Positions 1 to 9,495 of a stretch of DNA of 64,000 bases are shown here, piece by piece. This DNA is from Cyanophora paradoxa. Lineage: Eukaryota; Glaucocystophyceae; Cyanophorales; Cyanophoraceae. Location: assembly GCA_004431415.1 (NCBI GenBank), contig QPMI01000010.1:62001-126000 (forward strand). Reading direction: 5' to 3'. The notes beneath the pieces were generated by a model. The model saw nothing but the letters and a program-made list of their open reading frames with translations, did no database searches and was not told the DNA's origin. The translations under genes were made by a program, and so were the position numbers. How positions within the stretch are numbered: position 1 is the first letter of the stretch; the number at the start of each line of letters is the position of its first letter.

Positions 1-580
1 AACCCCCCTCAGGACAAGGGCGCCTACAGAGAGGACCGATGTATAAGCGAGGATGAGGTCGAAGCGGCTGAGCCTGAACTATAGCCCTCAATTTGGCAGG
101 AAGAAGCGCACTAAGAGAGCAAGGCCGACTAACCCCAGGGAGGGCCGGAAACCGGAGCCCGTGAGAGCCCGGGTGAAAACCGGCGGGCGCACAGCATCGC
201 CGGCCGCAGCCGGCGACCTGTGCTCCTCGGCCGAGAGATACCTCCTCCAGCTGGCGCGCGCGCGCGCGGAGTCCGCTGCGGCGGGGTTGGGAGGCCCGGG
301 CCGCCCGAGTGCTCAGAAGCACGTCGCCTCGCCAGGAATCCAAGCATCTGTGCGGCCGCGACGCCCACGGCCGCGACGCGGGCGTGCACTCACACGACCG
401 ACGATCATCTGCGCGGGCGCAGCGCAGGTCGCCGGCCCCATAGCCGCGGGCGGCCGATCGCTGCCGCAGAGAAGTGCTTGGGCTGAACGAGAGAGCAGCT
501 GCTGAAGCCGCCGCTGGTGTCCGCTGGAGTAGCTCGCCGAACCGACCCACGGAGCGGATTCCTAACGGACGCGCGGCTAA

Positions 581-874
581 CCAGCTAGAGGAGGGCTAAA
601 GGCACCGCCGAGGCGATTCGCGGCAGCCGGAGAGGCGCCCAGCGGGCAGGAGCCCGCTACCTACTTTCTCTCCAGGTCGGGGTACGCGAATCCCCCCCAG
701 CAGGGCACCGCCCCGGGGCAGTACGGAGGCCGCGGTGGGGGTGGGGGTGGCCGCGGGGGGCGAGGCCGTGGAGGTGGCCAGGGCGGCCACGGGGGCCATG
801 CCCCGCGGGGCGGCCACGGGCACGGGTACGGCGGCAGCCAGCAGGATTACGGAGGACAGGGCTTCTACGAGTAG
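581..874 (+). CDS. 3' end of gag-like ORF with RGG-rich tail
   Basis: Frame 2 is open from 581 to a TAG at 872-874. From about 720 it encodes a run of Gly, Arg and His (GRGGRGRGGGQGG type) ending in SQQDYGGQGFYE. Arg/Gly-rich tails are typical of RNA-binding gag proteins, and the position just ahead of the RT frame fits. Stops at 530, 563 and 578 close the frame upstream, so the start is unclear: either the 5' part is spliced in (TTTCTCTCCAG at about 664-675 resembles an acceptor) or it has decayed. It overlaps the RT frame in another phase. Confidence 0.5.
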   Translation, partial: PARGGLKAPPRRFAAAGEAPSGQEPATYFLSRSGYANPPQQGTAPGQYGGRGGGGGGRGGRGRGGGQGGHGGHAPRGGHGHGYGGSQQDYGGQGFYE

Positions 875-3524
875 TACTAGCAGTTGCCCTGCCTCGGACC
901 CGCGGTCCCGACGGCCGGGCTTGTCGCTGCCCCCAGCGACACGCCCCCGCCTCGCGCCGCCGGCTTTCCTGCTGTCTCGCTTAGACGCAGGCAGGGCCGT
1001 CGAGCTGCAGTTTTGTTTCCCCCTTGTAGACCTCATCAGCATCTCCCCTTATGCAGCCCTCCGGCGCTGCCCACGCGCTCCAACAGACGGGGGCCCGGAG
1101 CTAGACCGCCTGCGGGCACTTGTAAAGGCACATGGGCCGCAGCCCCCATACGACTTTGCACGTCACAAAGCCGCTTTCAGGGCGGGCCAGCTGCAAGAGG
1201 CAGCGGCCGAGTGGCGCCGTCGCTTCCGGGCAGCAGGCATTGAGGTACCGGCACGCGTGATGCTGTGGCTGGAGCAAGGCTTCAAAATTCCGCTGCTCCG
1301 CCCCGGCACCCCGGCAACCGCCCGCTGGGACCCGGCCAATGCGGCCACACCGGAGGACATACCGCCTTTCTGCGAGCGCAACCGCCCCTCGTGTTTCATT
1401 GAGGTCGACGGCGCGAGCGCGCGCGAGTTCATCGACCGCGACGTCCTCGAGGACGAGTCCATCGGGGTGATTGACGAAATACACCCCCCCATGTGGCCGC
1501 CGCCCGCGCATTACTCGGCGCTGCACGCGGTTCCCAAGAAGGGGGCGGATCGCTTCCGTCGGTGCCTAGATGCCCGGCGCATAAACGAGTTCATTCACCT
1601 CCGCCGTTTTCGGTATCAAACGCTTGATGACGTCCTCGCGATCATTCGGAGCCTTCGAGGCCTCGATCTGTACCTCCTCGCGTACGATCTGCGCAAGGGA
1701 TATTACCACATTGCCCTGGCGCGCATCACGGCCATCGTGCTGGTCTTTGCTTGGACCTTCCTGAATGGCATCACGCGCGTTTTCCGTTACAACGCCTTGC
1801 CCTTCGGCGTCGCGCTCGCGTGTTACGTGTTCACGAAAGTGATGCGGGCTTTCGCCAAGTATTGGGCTGCCTTGAAGGTCCTCCTGGGCACGTACCTCGA
1901 CGACGGCCTCTTCATCTGCCGCTCGTTAGAGGAGGCGCTTCTGGTGTCCGAACACCTTCGGTGGCTCGCCCCACTCCTGCGCCTCACCTTTTCGGATAAA
2001 GGACATGTCGATGCGCCGACCCGGCTGCTCATTTACCTCGGTCTCGGCATTGACGTCGGGCGCGGCGAGTGCTTCCTCCCGCCCAAGAAGCTCGATAAGC
2101 TCCTCGGCGTGCTTGTGCCTCTCGTGGGCAAGGCGGCGGCCCCCGCGCGAACCCTGCAGAGTATTGCAGGCTCGCTGAATGCAGCCCGGCATGCCGTCGT
2201 GGGTGCACGGCTCGTGGCTCGCCCGCTCACGAACGCGGTCGCTCAGGCGGAGACCCTTGGGTCCGGCAGCGCGGCAGTCGTCCCGCTGAATGCTCTGGCC
2301 CGCCGTGCAATCCGCTGGCTGGCAGAGTACCTGCCGCTTGCCCCCCCTGCGCCCCTTTGGCGACCCGAACAGGCGTATCGCTTGTTCACCGATGCGTCCG
2401 GTCTGGGTTACTGCGCGGCGCTCGATGCGCGCCCCTGCGCGTCCCCCGATTCGCTGGACGCCGCCCCCTGCCGCTCGATCTTTGGCACGTGGCCAGAGGA
2501 CATCCGGGGCGAAGATAACAGCTGGCGCGAACTGAGGGCCGTCGTGATTGCCGCCTCCGAGCTCTTTCCCCTCGTCCGCGGCTCGCACATCCTCGTGCGC
2601 TGCGATAATTCCTCGGCTGTGGCAGCCGCGGTTCGCGGAAGCCTGTCGGAAGGAATGATGGACCTCGCGTTGCGCCTTTTCGGCCTTTGTGCTCAAGCGG
2701 GCGTCACGCTTGATGTGCTGCATATCGCCGGCCGACGCAACGTCCTTGCGGACGCCGGCTCACGCACTCGCCGACCTACGCTGCACTCGGGCCTCGCGCG
2801 GCGCATTCGCCACTGGTGCGATGGGACCACCTGGCCGCACGTACACGTGGCATCGCGGCACGACGCCCCGTTTGACGGATCCGCACGCACCCCTGCGCTG
2901 TACACCGTCGATGCACGGCTGCGCTCGGAGTTCCTCGCCTGGCTCTGCACGCATGGCAGCGGCTCTGCCTGGTTGGTCCCGTACCTGCCCGGCACGTCCT
3001 CCTGGCTGGCGCTGCAGCTTGCAGCGTCCCAGCGAGGCTGGTTCCTGCAGGCGCTCCCTGCAGAGTGGCGCCTTCCGCGGGACTTGTTCTTTGCGGAGGG
3101 CACCGGGGGGGCCGGTGGGGTCGGGCTAGGAGCCTCCCCGTGGCCCCTGTACCTCTGCGTCGCGAGCGACGCTGACTGGGTGCTGGGCCGGCCGCAGGGC
3201 GCTTCTTCGCCCCGCACTTCGCCCCCCCACCCGTCCCCTTCGGCGGCTACTGGCCCTACGGCCCCGGCGGCTACTACCACGCAGCCCTCCCGGCGCCCGC
3301 GCCATCGCCGCCGCCGACCGGTCTCCGGACCATCGCCAGCCCAGGACGCAACCCTGGGACTGCCAGCGCCGGGCGTGCGGACCCAGGCTCCACCGTTGGC
3401 GCAGTCGCTGCCCCAACTGGGGCGCCAGCCAGCAGCGCTCCCGTCCCGCAGCCTCGAGCTCGACCCGTGGGCGCCGGCGGCGCAGCCGGTGCCCGCACGG
3501 CTCACGCCGCACGGCCGGAGCTGA
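735..3524 (+). CDS. Reverse transcriptase-RNase H of YR retrotransposon
   Basis: Copies the element RNA to DNA and removes the RNA strand. Residues here count from the open-frame start at 735; real coding probably begins near 1040, after the overlap with gag. Seen: RT core with AVPKKG and the active-site box YLDD at residues 387-390, fingers-palm text such as LNGITRVFRYNALPFG, then RNase H with FTDAS (551-555), a WREL acidic segment, RCDNSSAV and a C-terminal HIAGRRNVLADAGSR box near 663. This RT-RH order and the small-residue RNase H signature are those of DIRS/Ngaro elements. The last 250 residues are Pro/Ala/Arg-rich and run 58 bp into the recombinase frame. No stop breaks the frame. Confidence 0.85.
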   Translation: MGVGVAAGGEAVEVARAATGAMPRGAATGTGTAAASRITEDRASTSSTSSCPASDPRSRRPGLSLPPATRPRLAPPAFLLSRLDAGRAVELQFCFPLVDLISISPYAALRRCPRAPTDGGPELDRLRALVKAHGPQPPYDFARHKAAFRAGQLQEAAAEWRRRFRAAGIEVPARVMLWLEQGFKIPLLRPGTPATARWDPANAATPEDIPPFCERNRPSCFIEVDGASAREFIDRDVLEDESIGVIDEIHPPMWPPPAHYSALHAVPKKGADRFRRCLDARRINEFIHLRRFRYQTLDDVLAIIRSLRGLDLYLLAYDLRKGYYHIALARITAIVLVFAWTFLNGITRVFRYNALPFGVALACYVFTKVMRAFAKYWAALKVLLGTYLDDGLFICRSLEEALLVSEHLRWLAPLLRLTFSDKGHVDAPTRLLIYLGLGIDVGRGECFLPPKKLDKLLGVLVPLVGKAAAPARTLQSIAGSLNAARHAVVGARLVARPLTNAVAQAETLGSGSAAVVPLNALARRAIRWLAEYLPLAPPAPLWRPEQAYRLFTDASGLGYCAALDARPCASPDSLDAAPCRSIFGTWPEDIRGEDNSWRELRAVVIAASELFPLVRGSHILVRCDNSSAVAAAVRGSLSEGMMDLALRLFGLCAQAGVTLDVLHIAGRRNVLADAGSRTRRPTLHSGLARRIRHWCDGTTWPHVHVASRHDAPFDGSARTPALYTVDARLRSEFLAWLCTHGSGSAWLVPYLPGTSSWLALQLAASQRGWFLQALPAEWRLPRDLFFAEGTGGAGGVGLGASPWPLYLCVASDADWVLGRPQGASSPRTSPPHPSPSAATGPTAPAATTTQPSRRPRHRRRRPVSGPSPAQDATLGLPAPGVRTQAPPLAQSLPQLGRQPAALPSRSLELDPWAPAAQPVPARLTPHGRS

Positions 3525-4582
3525 GCGCGCCCCCGCCACGGCCGCCCCCCTCACAGCGCGTCCGTTCGCTGCTGGCGAGTGCCCGGGCGACCCAGGCGGC
3601 CTCCATCCAGGGCACAACCCGTGCCAAGTACGACGTCTGGTGGGGCTGGTACCTGGCCTTCTGCGGGGGCGAGCTCGACCCTGTTGAGTCGGACTCGCTC
3701 CTTGCCTTTGCCGCCCACCTGGAGAGTGAGGGCAAGAAGGCAGCGTACCTTGCCAAGATCCTCTCGGGCATTCGTTGGCAGCTGGCGGCACGGGGCCTGG
3801 AGCCCCCGCCCCCCTCCACGACCCGCCTCTTCCTGCGTGGGGCCGCGCAGCGGAACCCGCAGACGACGCAGCAGGCTACCCCCCTCGAGTCGTCGATGCT
3901 CGATACCTGGCTGCGGTCTCCCGCCCTGGCGTCGAAGCCAGTGGCAGCGGCCCTAGCCGACGTGGCGATGGTATTGATCGGCATCGCCTGCCTGCTTCGG
4001 AGCGAGCAGGTCCTCCACCTCCGCCACTGCGACGTCGTCGCGCTCATCGGCACCCCGGGTTTCGATTTCTCCTTCCCGTGGGAGAAGACCAACCCTGGCG
4101 CCTTGAAGCCGGCACGTGTCGTGCGCGTCCTGGACCCGCCACCGCGGCCCCCCGGGCAGCCCCGCGGCCGCCTGTGGGACTTCGCCCCCGCCGTCCGGGC
4201 CTATCTGGCACGATTCCCGCCCGCGGTCCGGTTGTCCACCGACCTCCTCTTTCGCGGCGCGGACGGCCTCCCCGTGACGTATGATTACATCAACGGGCTC
4301 ATTAAGGAGGTGGCGGCCGCCTCAGGCGCTCAGGGCAGCTGGACGTCCCACACACTCCGCCGCACGGGTGCCACCCTGGCAGCCCTTGGCGGCGCCACGA
4401 CGCGCGAGCTCCGCGTCCTTGGCGGCTGGTCCCACCGCAGCACCACCGCCGAGCAGTATGTCGATGCCGCAGTGGTCCTCTCCGGCCGGGGCAGTGCCTA
4501 CATGACGGCCGGCGCCGGGCTGACCTTACCTCTCGCGATCGGCGCCGGCCGCGCCGCCAGCGCCGGCGCCCCGCGCCTGTGA
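3467..4582 (+). CDS. Tyrosine recombinase of YR retrotransposon
   Basis: Integrates the circular DNA copy of the element; it replaces the DDE integrase of LTR elements. The 371-residue frame has an N-terminal SAM-like DNA-binding part (TRAKYDVWWGWYLAFC, about 42-57) and a C-terminal catalytic part with the phage-integrase residues: Arg178 in LLRSEQ, His295-x-x-Arg298 in SHTLRRTGA, Trp321/His323 in GWSHR and the nucleophile Tyr331 in EQYV. All catalytic residues are present, so it could be active. It overlaps the end of the RT frame by 58 bp in a different phase, a common arrangement for these ORFs. Bacterial origin is unlikely, given the retrotransposon context. Confidence 0.87.
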   Translation: MGAGGAAGARTAHAARPELSAPPPRPPPSQRVRSLLASARATQAASIQGTTRAKYDVWWGWYLAFCGGELDPVESDSLLAFAAHLESEGKKAAYLAKILSGIRWQLAARGLEPPPPSTTRLFLRGAAQRNPQTTQQATPLESSMLDTWLRSPALASKPVAAALADVAMVLIGIACLLRSEQVLHLRHCDVVALIGTPGFDFSFPWEKTNPGALKPARVVRVLDPPPRPPGQPRGRLWDFAPAVRAYLARFPPAVRLSTDLLFRGADGLPVTYDYINGLIKEVAAASGAQGSWTSHTLRRTGATLAALGGATTRELRVLGGWSHRSTTAEQYVDAAVVLSGRGSAYMTAGAGLTLPLAIGAGRAASAGAPRL

Positions 4583-5128
4583 TCACGAGCTCGAGCCCGT
4601 AGCCACGGCCACCGGGCCACTGCAGCTGTATGTGCACGTACGCCACAGTACAGCATGCACATACGCACGTGATCATGATCGCAGTGTACATATAGGTGCT
4701 CGCGTAGCACTCGGGCCCGTGCCCGGCGCTAGCACTCGCGCTATAGATCTCTGGCCGCCGGGCTGACGGCGACTCGATCACGTCACATTTGAATTCTCGC
4801 TGCCCGAGGTGTATACGTAAACTTGGGTAGATCTAGCGATAGATAAATCACACGAGGCCCAGAGCCACTCGCTAGAGTCACTGAGTACTGGGCCGGTCAA
4901 GATCTCGCGCCCGAGCCGCACTCGAGCTCAGTGAAACGTATATTGCGTACGACTGCTAACTAAATACGTATACGTGCCCAACTACGCATAAATATCCATA
5001 CATATTAATATTCAGATCTAGAGTGCTATTGACTGGCCGCCTGGCATATATATACGTCTGCCAGACAATTTATGTCTATATATCTGTATACAGCGAGAGG
5101 TGTGATGCTGGCCCGGGTAACCTGCCTG
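4583..5128. other. Noncoding stretch of the element between recombinase and B1
   Basis: No plausible gene. The DNA is rich in short palindromes (GTATAC, TATATA, GATC, CTCGAG). It lies inside the retrotransposon by position. Confidence 0.6.
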
Positions 5129-5701
5129 GCCGGCCGGGCGGTACAGCGTACCTCCGGCTATCACCCATCATTGCTCAATTATTGTAGACGTATAGTATGC
5201 TTCTTGAGTGCGCGCCAGGAGGGCCGACCAGCCCCGGCCGGGAAACATGCAGTGAGGGAACGGTCACCCCGTTTCTTCCCTCCTGCCCCGTGCCGGAAAA
5301 AGATCTGGTCGCTTTTCCCTCCTGGCCGCGCAGCGGCACACCGGGGCGATGAGATACTCGCCCCGGGGGCTCGCCTATGCTGAGCCTGATCACGAGGCGT
5401 CGTCCTCTCTTTTCTCCCCCGCGCCATTCCCGTGGATCGTGCACGTGCGCGCACGCGCGCCGTGACGTCGATCCCGTGAGTGAAAGCGATAGGCGCAAAT
5501 GTTATTGTGTCAACCAATGAGGCCGCACGAGTGAGCGCCCGGCGGCGCTGGCGCATGCCAGCGCTCGGCAATGACAAGCCGGAGTTTGCCAAGTAATATT
5601 AGCGCTCGCTCGCGGCGGCCGACGCGGCCGTGGATAGATATACGGCAGTGCCCTAAGGGAGGCGGCGCGCGAGCCCGGCAGCTGGCGCGCAGAAGGAGAG
5701 A
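5129..5701 (+). repeat. Split direct repeat B1 (573 bp)
   Basis: First copy of a 573-bp direct repeat. It starts GCCGGCCGGGCGG and ends AGAAGGAGAGA, and the second copy is offset by exactly 1162 bp. It lacks TG...CA ends, and no target-site duplication flanks the pair, which argues against LTRs. Confidence 0.85.
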
Positions 5702-6290
5702 TAATAGATTACGCTGCAAAGCGTGATCAGTTTCTCTCCGCCGGAGCGCGCTGCCGGGGCCGCGCCCTTACCTCCGGGGTACAGCCTGCGCACGGCCGCC
5801 CACAGTACCCCCACTTTCTTTTCGGCTTCGCGTTAGTTGCAGCTTCGCGGCCCGCCCGCCTCTCCCGGAACTTCGGAAGCCACGATCGCGATTAACTGGC
5901 CTGGAGCACCGGCAGGTGCCGGGCTATTTTTCCGAATTTTTTTTCAACGTTAACCCAACGATACGGTCTAGCGATAAGAATTAATCGGGGGAGGGGACCC
6001 GGAAACTCACGGCCGCAGGTCGGTTCTGGAAATTAATCGGTCTGGATGCTTGGATCCAGGGCCCACCCCCCCCTCGTTTTCCGTTGCTAAGTAGGGCACG
6101 GGGGAGAGAAGCTTTTTCATCAATGGGTGCGGGCGGCACGCTGGAGGGGCGTGCGCTCTGTTCTGCCTTGGGCGCACCCGGTCGGGGGCGGGGAAACCGT
6201 CATGCCCCCGATCCCTTTCTATTTTCGCTGGGACGAACAGGCGGAGGGGCCGTTCGTTTCCACCGTTTTTACGGCCCCACATTCCTATGT
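5702..6290 (+). repeat. Presumed A2 unit between B1 and B2
   Basis: 589 bp separate the two B copies. In Ngaro/PAT-type elements this segment repeats the extreme left end of the element (A1). That end is outside the window, so the match cannot be tested here. No convincing gene. Confidence 0.5.
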
Positions 6291-6863
6291 GCCGGCCGGG
6301 CGGTACAGCGTACCTCCGGCTATCACCCATCATTGCTCAATTATTGTAGACGTATAGTATGCTTCTTGAGTGCGCGCCAGGAGGGCCGACCAGCCCCGGC
6401 CGGGAAACATGCAGTGAGGGAACGGTCACCCCGTTTCTTCCCTCCTGCCCCGTGCCGGAAAAAGATCTGGTCGCTTTTCCCTCCTGGCCGCGCAGCGGCA
6501 CACCGGGGCGATGAGATACTCGCCCCGGGGGCTCGCCTATGCTGAGCCTGATCACGAGGCGTCGTCCTCTCTTTTCTCCCCCGCGCCATTCCCGTGGATC
6601 GTGCACGTGCGCGCACGCGCGCCGTGACGTCGATCCCGTGAGTGAAAGCGATAGGCGCAAATGTTATTGTGTCAACCAATGAGGCCGCACGAGTGAGCGC
6701 CCGGCGGCGCTGGCGCATGCCAGCGCTCGGCAATGACAAGCCGGAGTTTGCCAAGTAATATTAGCGCTCGCTCGCGGCGGCCGACGCGGCCGTGGATAGA
6801 TATACGGCAGTGCCCTAAGGGAGGCGGCGCGCGAGCCCGGCAGCTGGCGCGCAGAAGGAGAGA
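6291..6863 (+). repeat. Split direct repeat B2 (573 bp), right end of element
   Basis: Second copy of the 573-bp repeat. Identity breaks at 6864, where CTGACTTTGACTGAC begins; this is taken as the right edge of the element. Confidence 0.85.
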
Positions 6864-6942
6864 CTGACTTTGACTGACAGTGACTGAACCCAGCTCTACT
6901 AAGTATTCGAGACATGCCAGGCTGAAGAAATTAAATTAAAAC

Positions 6943-7033
6943 CGTTGAACCGCCCGCGCTAACGAGGCTAACGGCGTCTGACACCTGCCAAGCCTGACGC
7001 GTTGAACCGCCCGCGCTAACGAGGCTAACGGCG
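6943..7033. repeat. 34-bp direct repeat, two copies
   Basis: The same 34 bases, beginning CGTTGAACCGCCCGCGC and ending GGCTAACGGCG, occur at 6943-6976 and 7000-7033, just outside the retrotransposon. Function unknown. Confidence 0.7.
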
Positions 7034-7329
7034 ACTGGGTCGACGTCAGGGGCCCAGGGCCCGGGCTGGATCCCGGAGCCTGACTGAACCGGGCCAGCAG
7101 TGCCCACTGCCCACTGCCCAGCACTACTCACGTACGGGTACCGTAGTACCGCGGCCGGTAGGCGGCGGTAGCCTTACTACTAAGTTACTAGGTATAGCCC
7201 GCGCCTAGTAGACTAGTAGTGTGACGTCAGTGACGTCACCTCTGTGACACGTACGTGACACGTACTACTGGAGTTACAGTGGAGTACGGTACTTAGTACA
7301 TGGTACCCGGTAAGGTTCGGGTCCGTTAC

Positions 7330-7815
7330 CGCCGACTTACCGGCCAAAAAAGGATCAAAACGCAGTTTAACGCACAGTGGCGTCGCACACACCTTAAAAA
7401 GAACGTTGACGTTGAAAACAGGCTTTTTCAGTCAAAGGAAAAAAACGCGTACGGCTTGTTGCAATTGGCCGCTAAACGGTACTGTGACGTCGACTGGTCC
7501 CGCTTTAAAATTTGTCCGGCGGATCGAAAGGCAGATCGCCATTGGTTTGAACTCCGCCGGATGAGCTCGCGATCGCGATCGGGTCTTGACTCTTGCAGTG
7601 AATCGGTCCATCGGCCCGTTACCGGCCGAAAAAGGATGAAATTATAAAAACATTAATTGAAAAGCACACACAAAAAAGGACGTCAAAACGGACTTTTTCT
7701 CAGTAAAAGGAAAAAATACGCGTCCGGCTTGTTGGCCCGGCCGCTGAACGGTACTGGTCCCGGTTTGTCCGGCGGATCGAAAGGCAGATCGCCATTGGTT
7801 TTCAACTCCGCCGGA
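7330..7815. repeat. Diverged tandem duplication (about 230 bp units)
   Basis: About 7335-7572 and 7618-7815 share long blocks in the same order, including CCGGCGGATCGAAAGGCAGA, TCGCCATTGGTTT and AACTCCGCCGGATG. The 115-residue frame at 7300-7647 runs through the first copy, resembles nothing I know and is broken in the second copy, so it is not called a gene. Confidence 0.6.
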
Positions 7816-7861
7816 TGCATATGAGCTTGGGGTTGTCAACTCCGGGATCCGCCGGATGAGC

Positions 7862-8110
7862 TATTACCGCGCCACAATTACCGTGTATAAACTATAATCA
7901 ACGCGCCACAATTTACCGCGTTCGAATTCTACAATTTCTGCGCCGGTATATATAATTATAAGCGCTTCATGATGAGCGCGGTACGTATACCAAATTACCG
8001 CGCTAGCGCTTTCATCAAATCGCCCAAGAAAAGTGTTAGCAAATTAATTTTTAAAAGGCAATTAATTACTGCGCTACCACATTAATTACCACGTTCTAAA
8101 ACTTTTGAGC
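7862..8110. repeat. AT-rich repeat with ACCGCG/CGCGGT words, MITE-family-like
   Basis: ATTACCGCG, GCGCCACAATT and TTGAGCGCGGTAATTAAA recur in both orientations. The same words fill the inverted-repeat element at 27831-28072, so this looks like a decayed relative. No intact terminal repeat was found. The rest of 6864-9290 shows no gene; it holds a C tract near 8516-8530. Confidence 0.35.
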
Positions 8111-9290
8111 GCGGTAATTAAATATAATATGGTGACATGTGACATATGCATGCTGCCGGGATCGAAGAGTTTTCCGAATTCGAAGCTGAAGCCTGATCGA
8201 AGTTACTGTAGTCTGTAGAATAGGTTTACCGTACCGACAATGGTCCGACATGTCGAAGCTCCGACATTCGGTTCGACATTTCGAATGTCGGTGGTACGAT
8301 GTCGGCGAGGGTGACCGAATGACCGGAAATATTAATATAAATAATGCATTTCAATGCATTTCTCGCCCCCTCCATGCCGTCGCCGGCCCGTCGGGCGCCC
8401 GTCGCTCACCTAGAACCCACGCGTGGGGAATAACTTGCTTAGAATAACTTCCTGCAGCGCCAGAAGCCTTAATTTATAATTTAAGGCGCATTCTGCTGGC
8501 GGAGATGACCCCTACCCCCCCCCCCCCCCCTCTGTCGGATCGCACCGATATCCAACCGACGTCCATTCGACAATGTCAATGTCGGAAGGTGGGTGACCGA
8601 CAGTTCCGACATACGGTAGCCCTACTGTAGAATCAGTGTAGAATCACTGTAGTTCCACAAAGTTAGGCGTCGCTTTTCATAGCCTTAGACGTTTGCCCAC
8701 CCATCATGATAGACGTTAACGTTCACAAAGATATATCGATAGACGAGCTGCTGGTCGCTCCATACAAGCGTTACTATGGTATACCCCCTTTAGGGACAGT
8801 TAGACGGGGATTAAGTTAGACGAATGGGTGAACTCGTCTATCCGCGCCTATCATTGTGTACGCCTAACTTTGTGGATCCACAGTAGTTCAAGTTACAAGC
8901 TATCAGCAATTTGCAAACGTTCAACGGTTCACGATCGCGATTCAATTGTAATCCCTCGTCACCGAAACGAATTTTTAATTTTCGAATTCGAAGATTCTAG
9001 ATCCTAGGATCCCCCGCCGGCACCGCGCGGCTTGGGGCCTCGACTCCGGCGAGCTCGCGCTCGCGATCGCCCGACTCGGCGAGTCGACGTCGTCTGACTC
9101 GCCTAGCTCCCAGGATCCGGAGTCCCAGCAGACTTGGAGCTCTTTCCAAGATAGCCGCAGCAGACTTCAAAAGCGGTCAACGCAAGAGCGGCTTCCAGTC
9201 CAAAGTTCCCAATTGCAAGTTCCAGAGCAGCCGCACTTTAGCTTCAAGGCTTGTGCTTGCAGCCTTCGACTCGCTTCAGGTTCGTGGTAA

Positions 9291-9298
9291 TATAAAAG
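9291..9298 (+). promoter_or_regulatory. TATA box (TATAAAAG)
   Basis: TATAAAAG lies about 205 bp before the chosen ATG at 9496. There is no ATG between it and 9465, which fits a transcript start near 9320 and a 5' UTR with an intron ending at the CTTTCTCAG acceptor (9465). Confidence 0.5.
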
Positions 9299-9495
9299 CG
9301 CAAGCCTCAGATCCTAGATCTAGAGAAGCAGAGGGCCCGGGATTCACGACCAGGCAACGTTAACGCCGCGCGCGGCCGGCACGCGCGTATACTTACGCTC
9401 AAACTATAGCTAGCTATAGCTAGCGCTATAGTAACGCAAACATTAACGCTTTCGTGCTTTCTCAGGAAGCAAAAGTTCAAGTCTCGATCGACATC

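Larger units (their letters stand above)
1..6863 (+). mobile_element. DIRS/Ngaro-type tyrosine-recombinase retrotransposon, left end missing
   Basis: Seen: a glycine-rich gag-like tail, an RT-RNase H frame, an overlapping tyrosine-recombinase frame, about 550 noncoding bases, then a 573-bp sequence present twice with 589 bp between the copies. Known: YR retrotransposons of the Ngaro/PAT type carry gag, RT-RH and a tyrosine recombinase and end in split direct repeats, A1-genes-B1-A2-B2, instead of LTRs. Inferred: 5129-5701 is B1, 5702-6290 is A2, 6291-6863 is B2, and A1 lies left of the window. The two 573-bp copies encode identical peptides in several frames, so the element looks young. The first 580 bases hold no clear gene; frame 1 is open from 1 to 84. 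Confidence 0.8.

Noticed and set aside
5129-6863. 573-bp direct repeats read as LTRs of a short LTR element
   Set aside because: No TG...CA ends, no target duplication, no primer-binding site or polypurine tract between them; the neighbouring RT plus tyrosine recombinase explains them as split repeats.
7300-7647. 115-codon plus-strand frame in repeat DNA
   Set aside because: Sits in a diverged tandem duplication whose other copy does not keep the frame.
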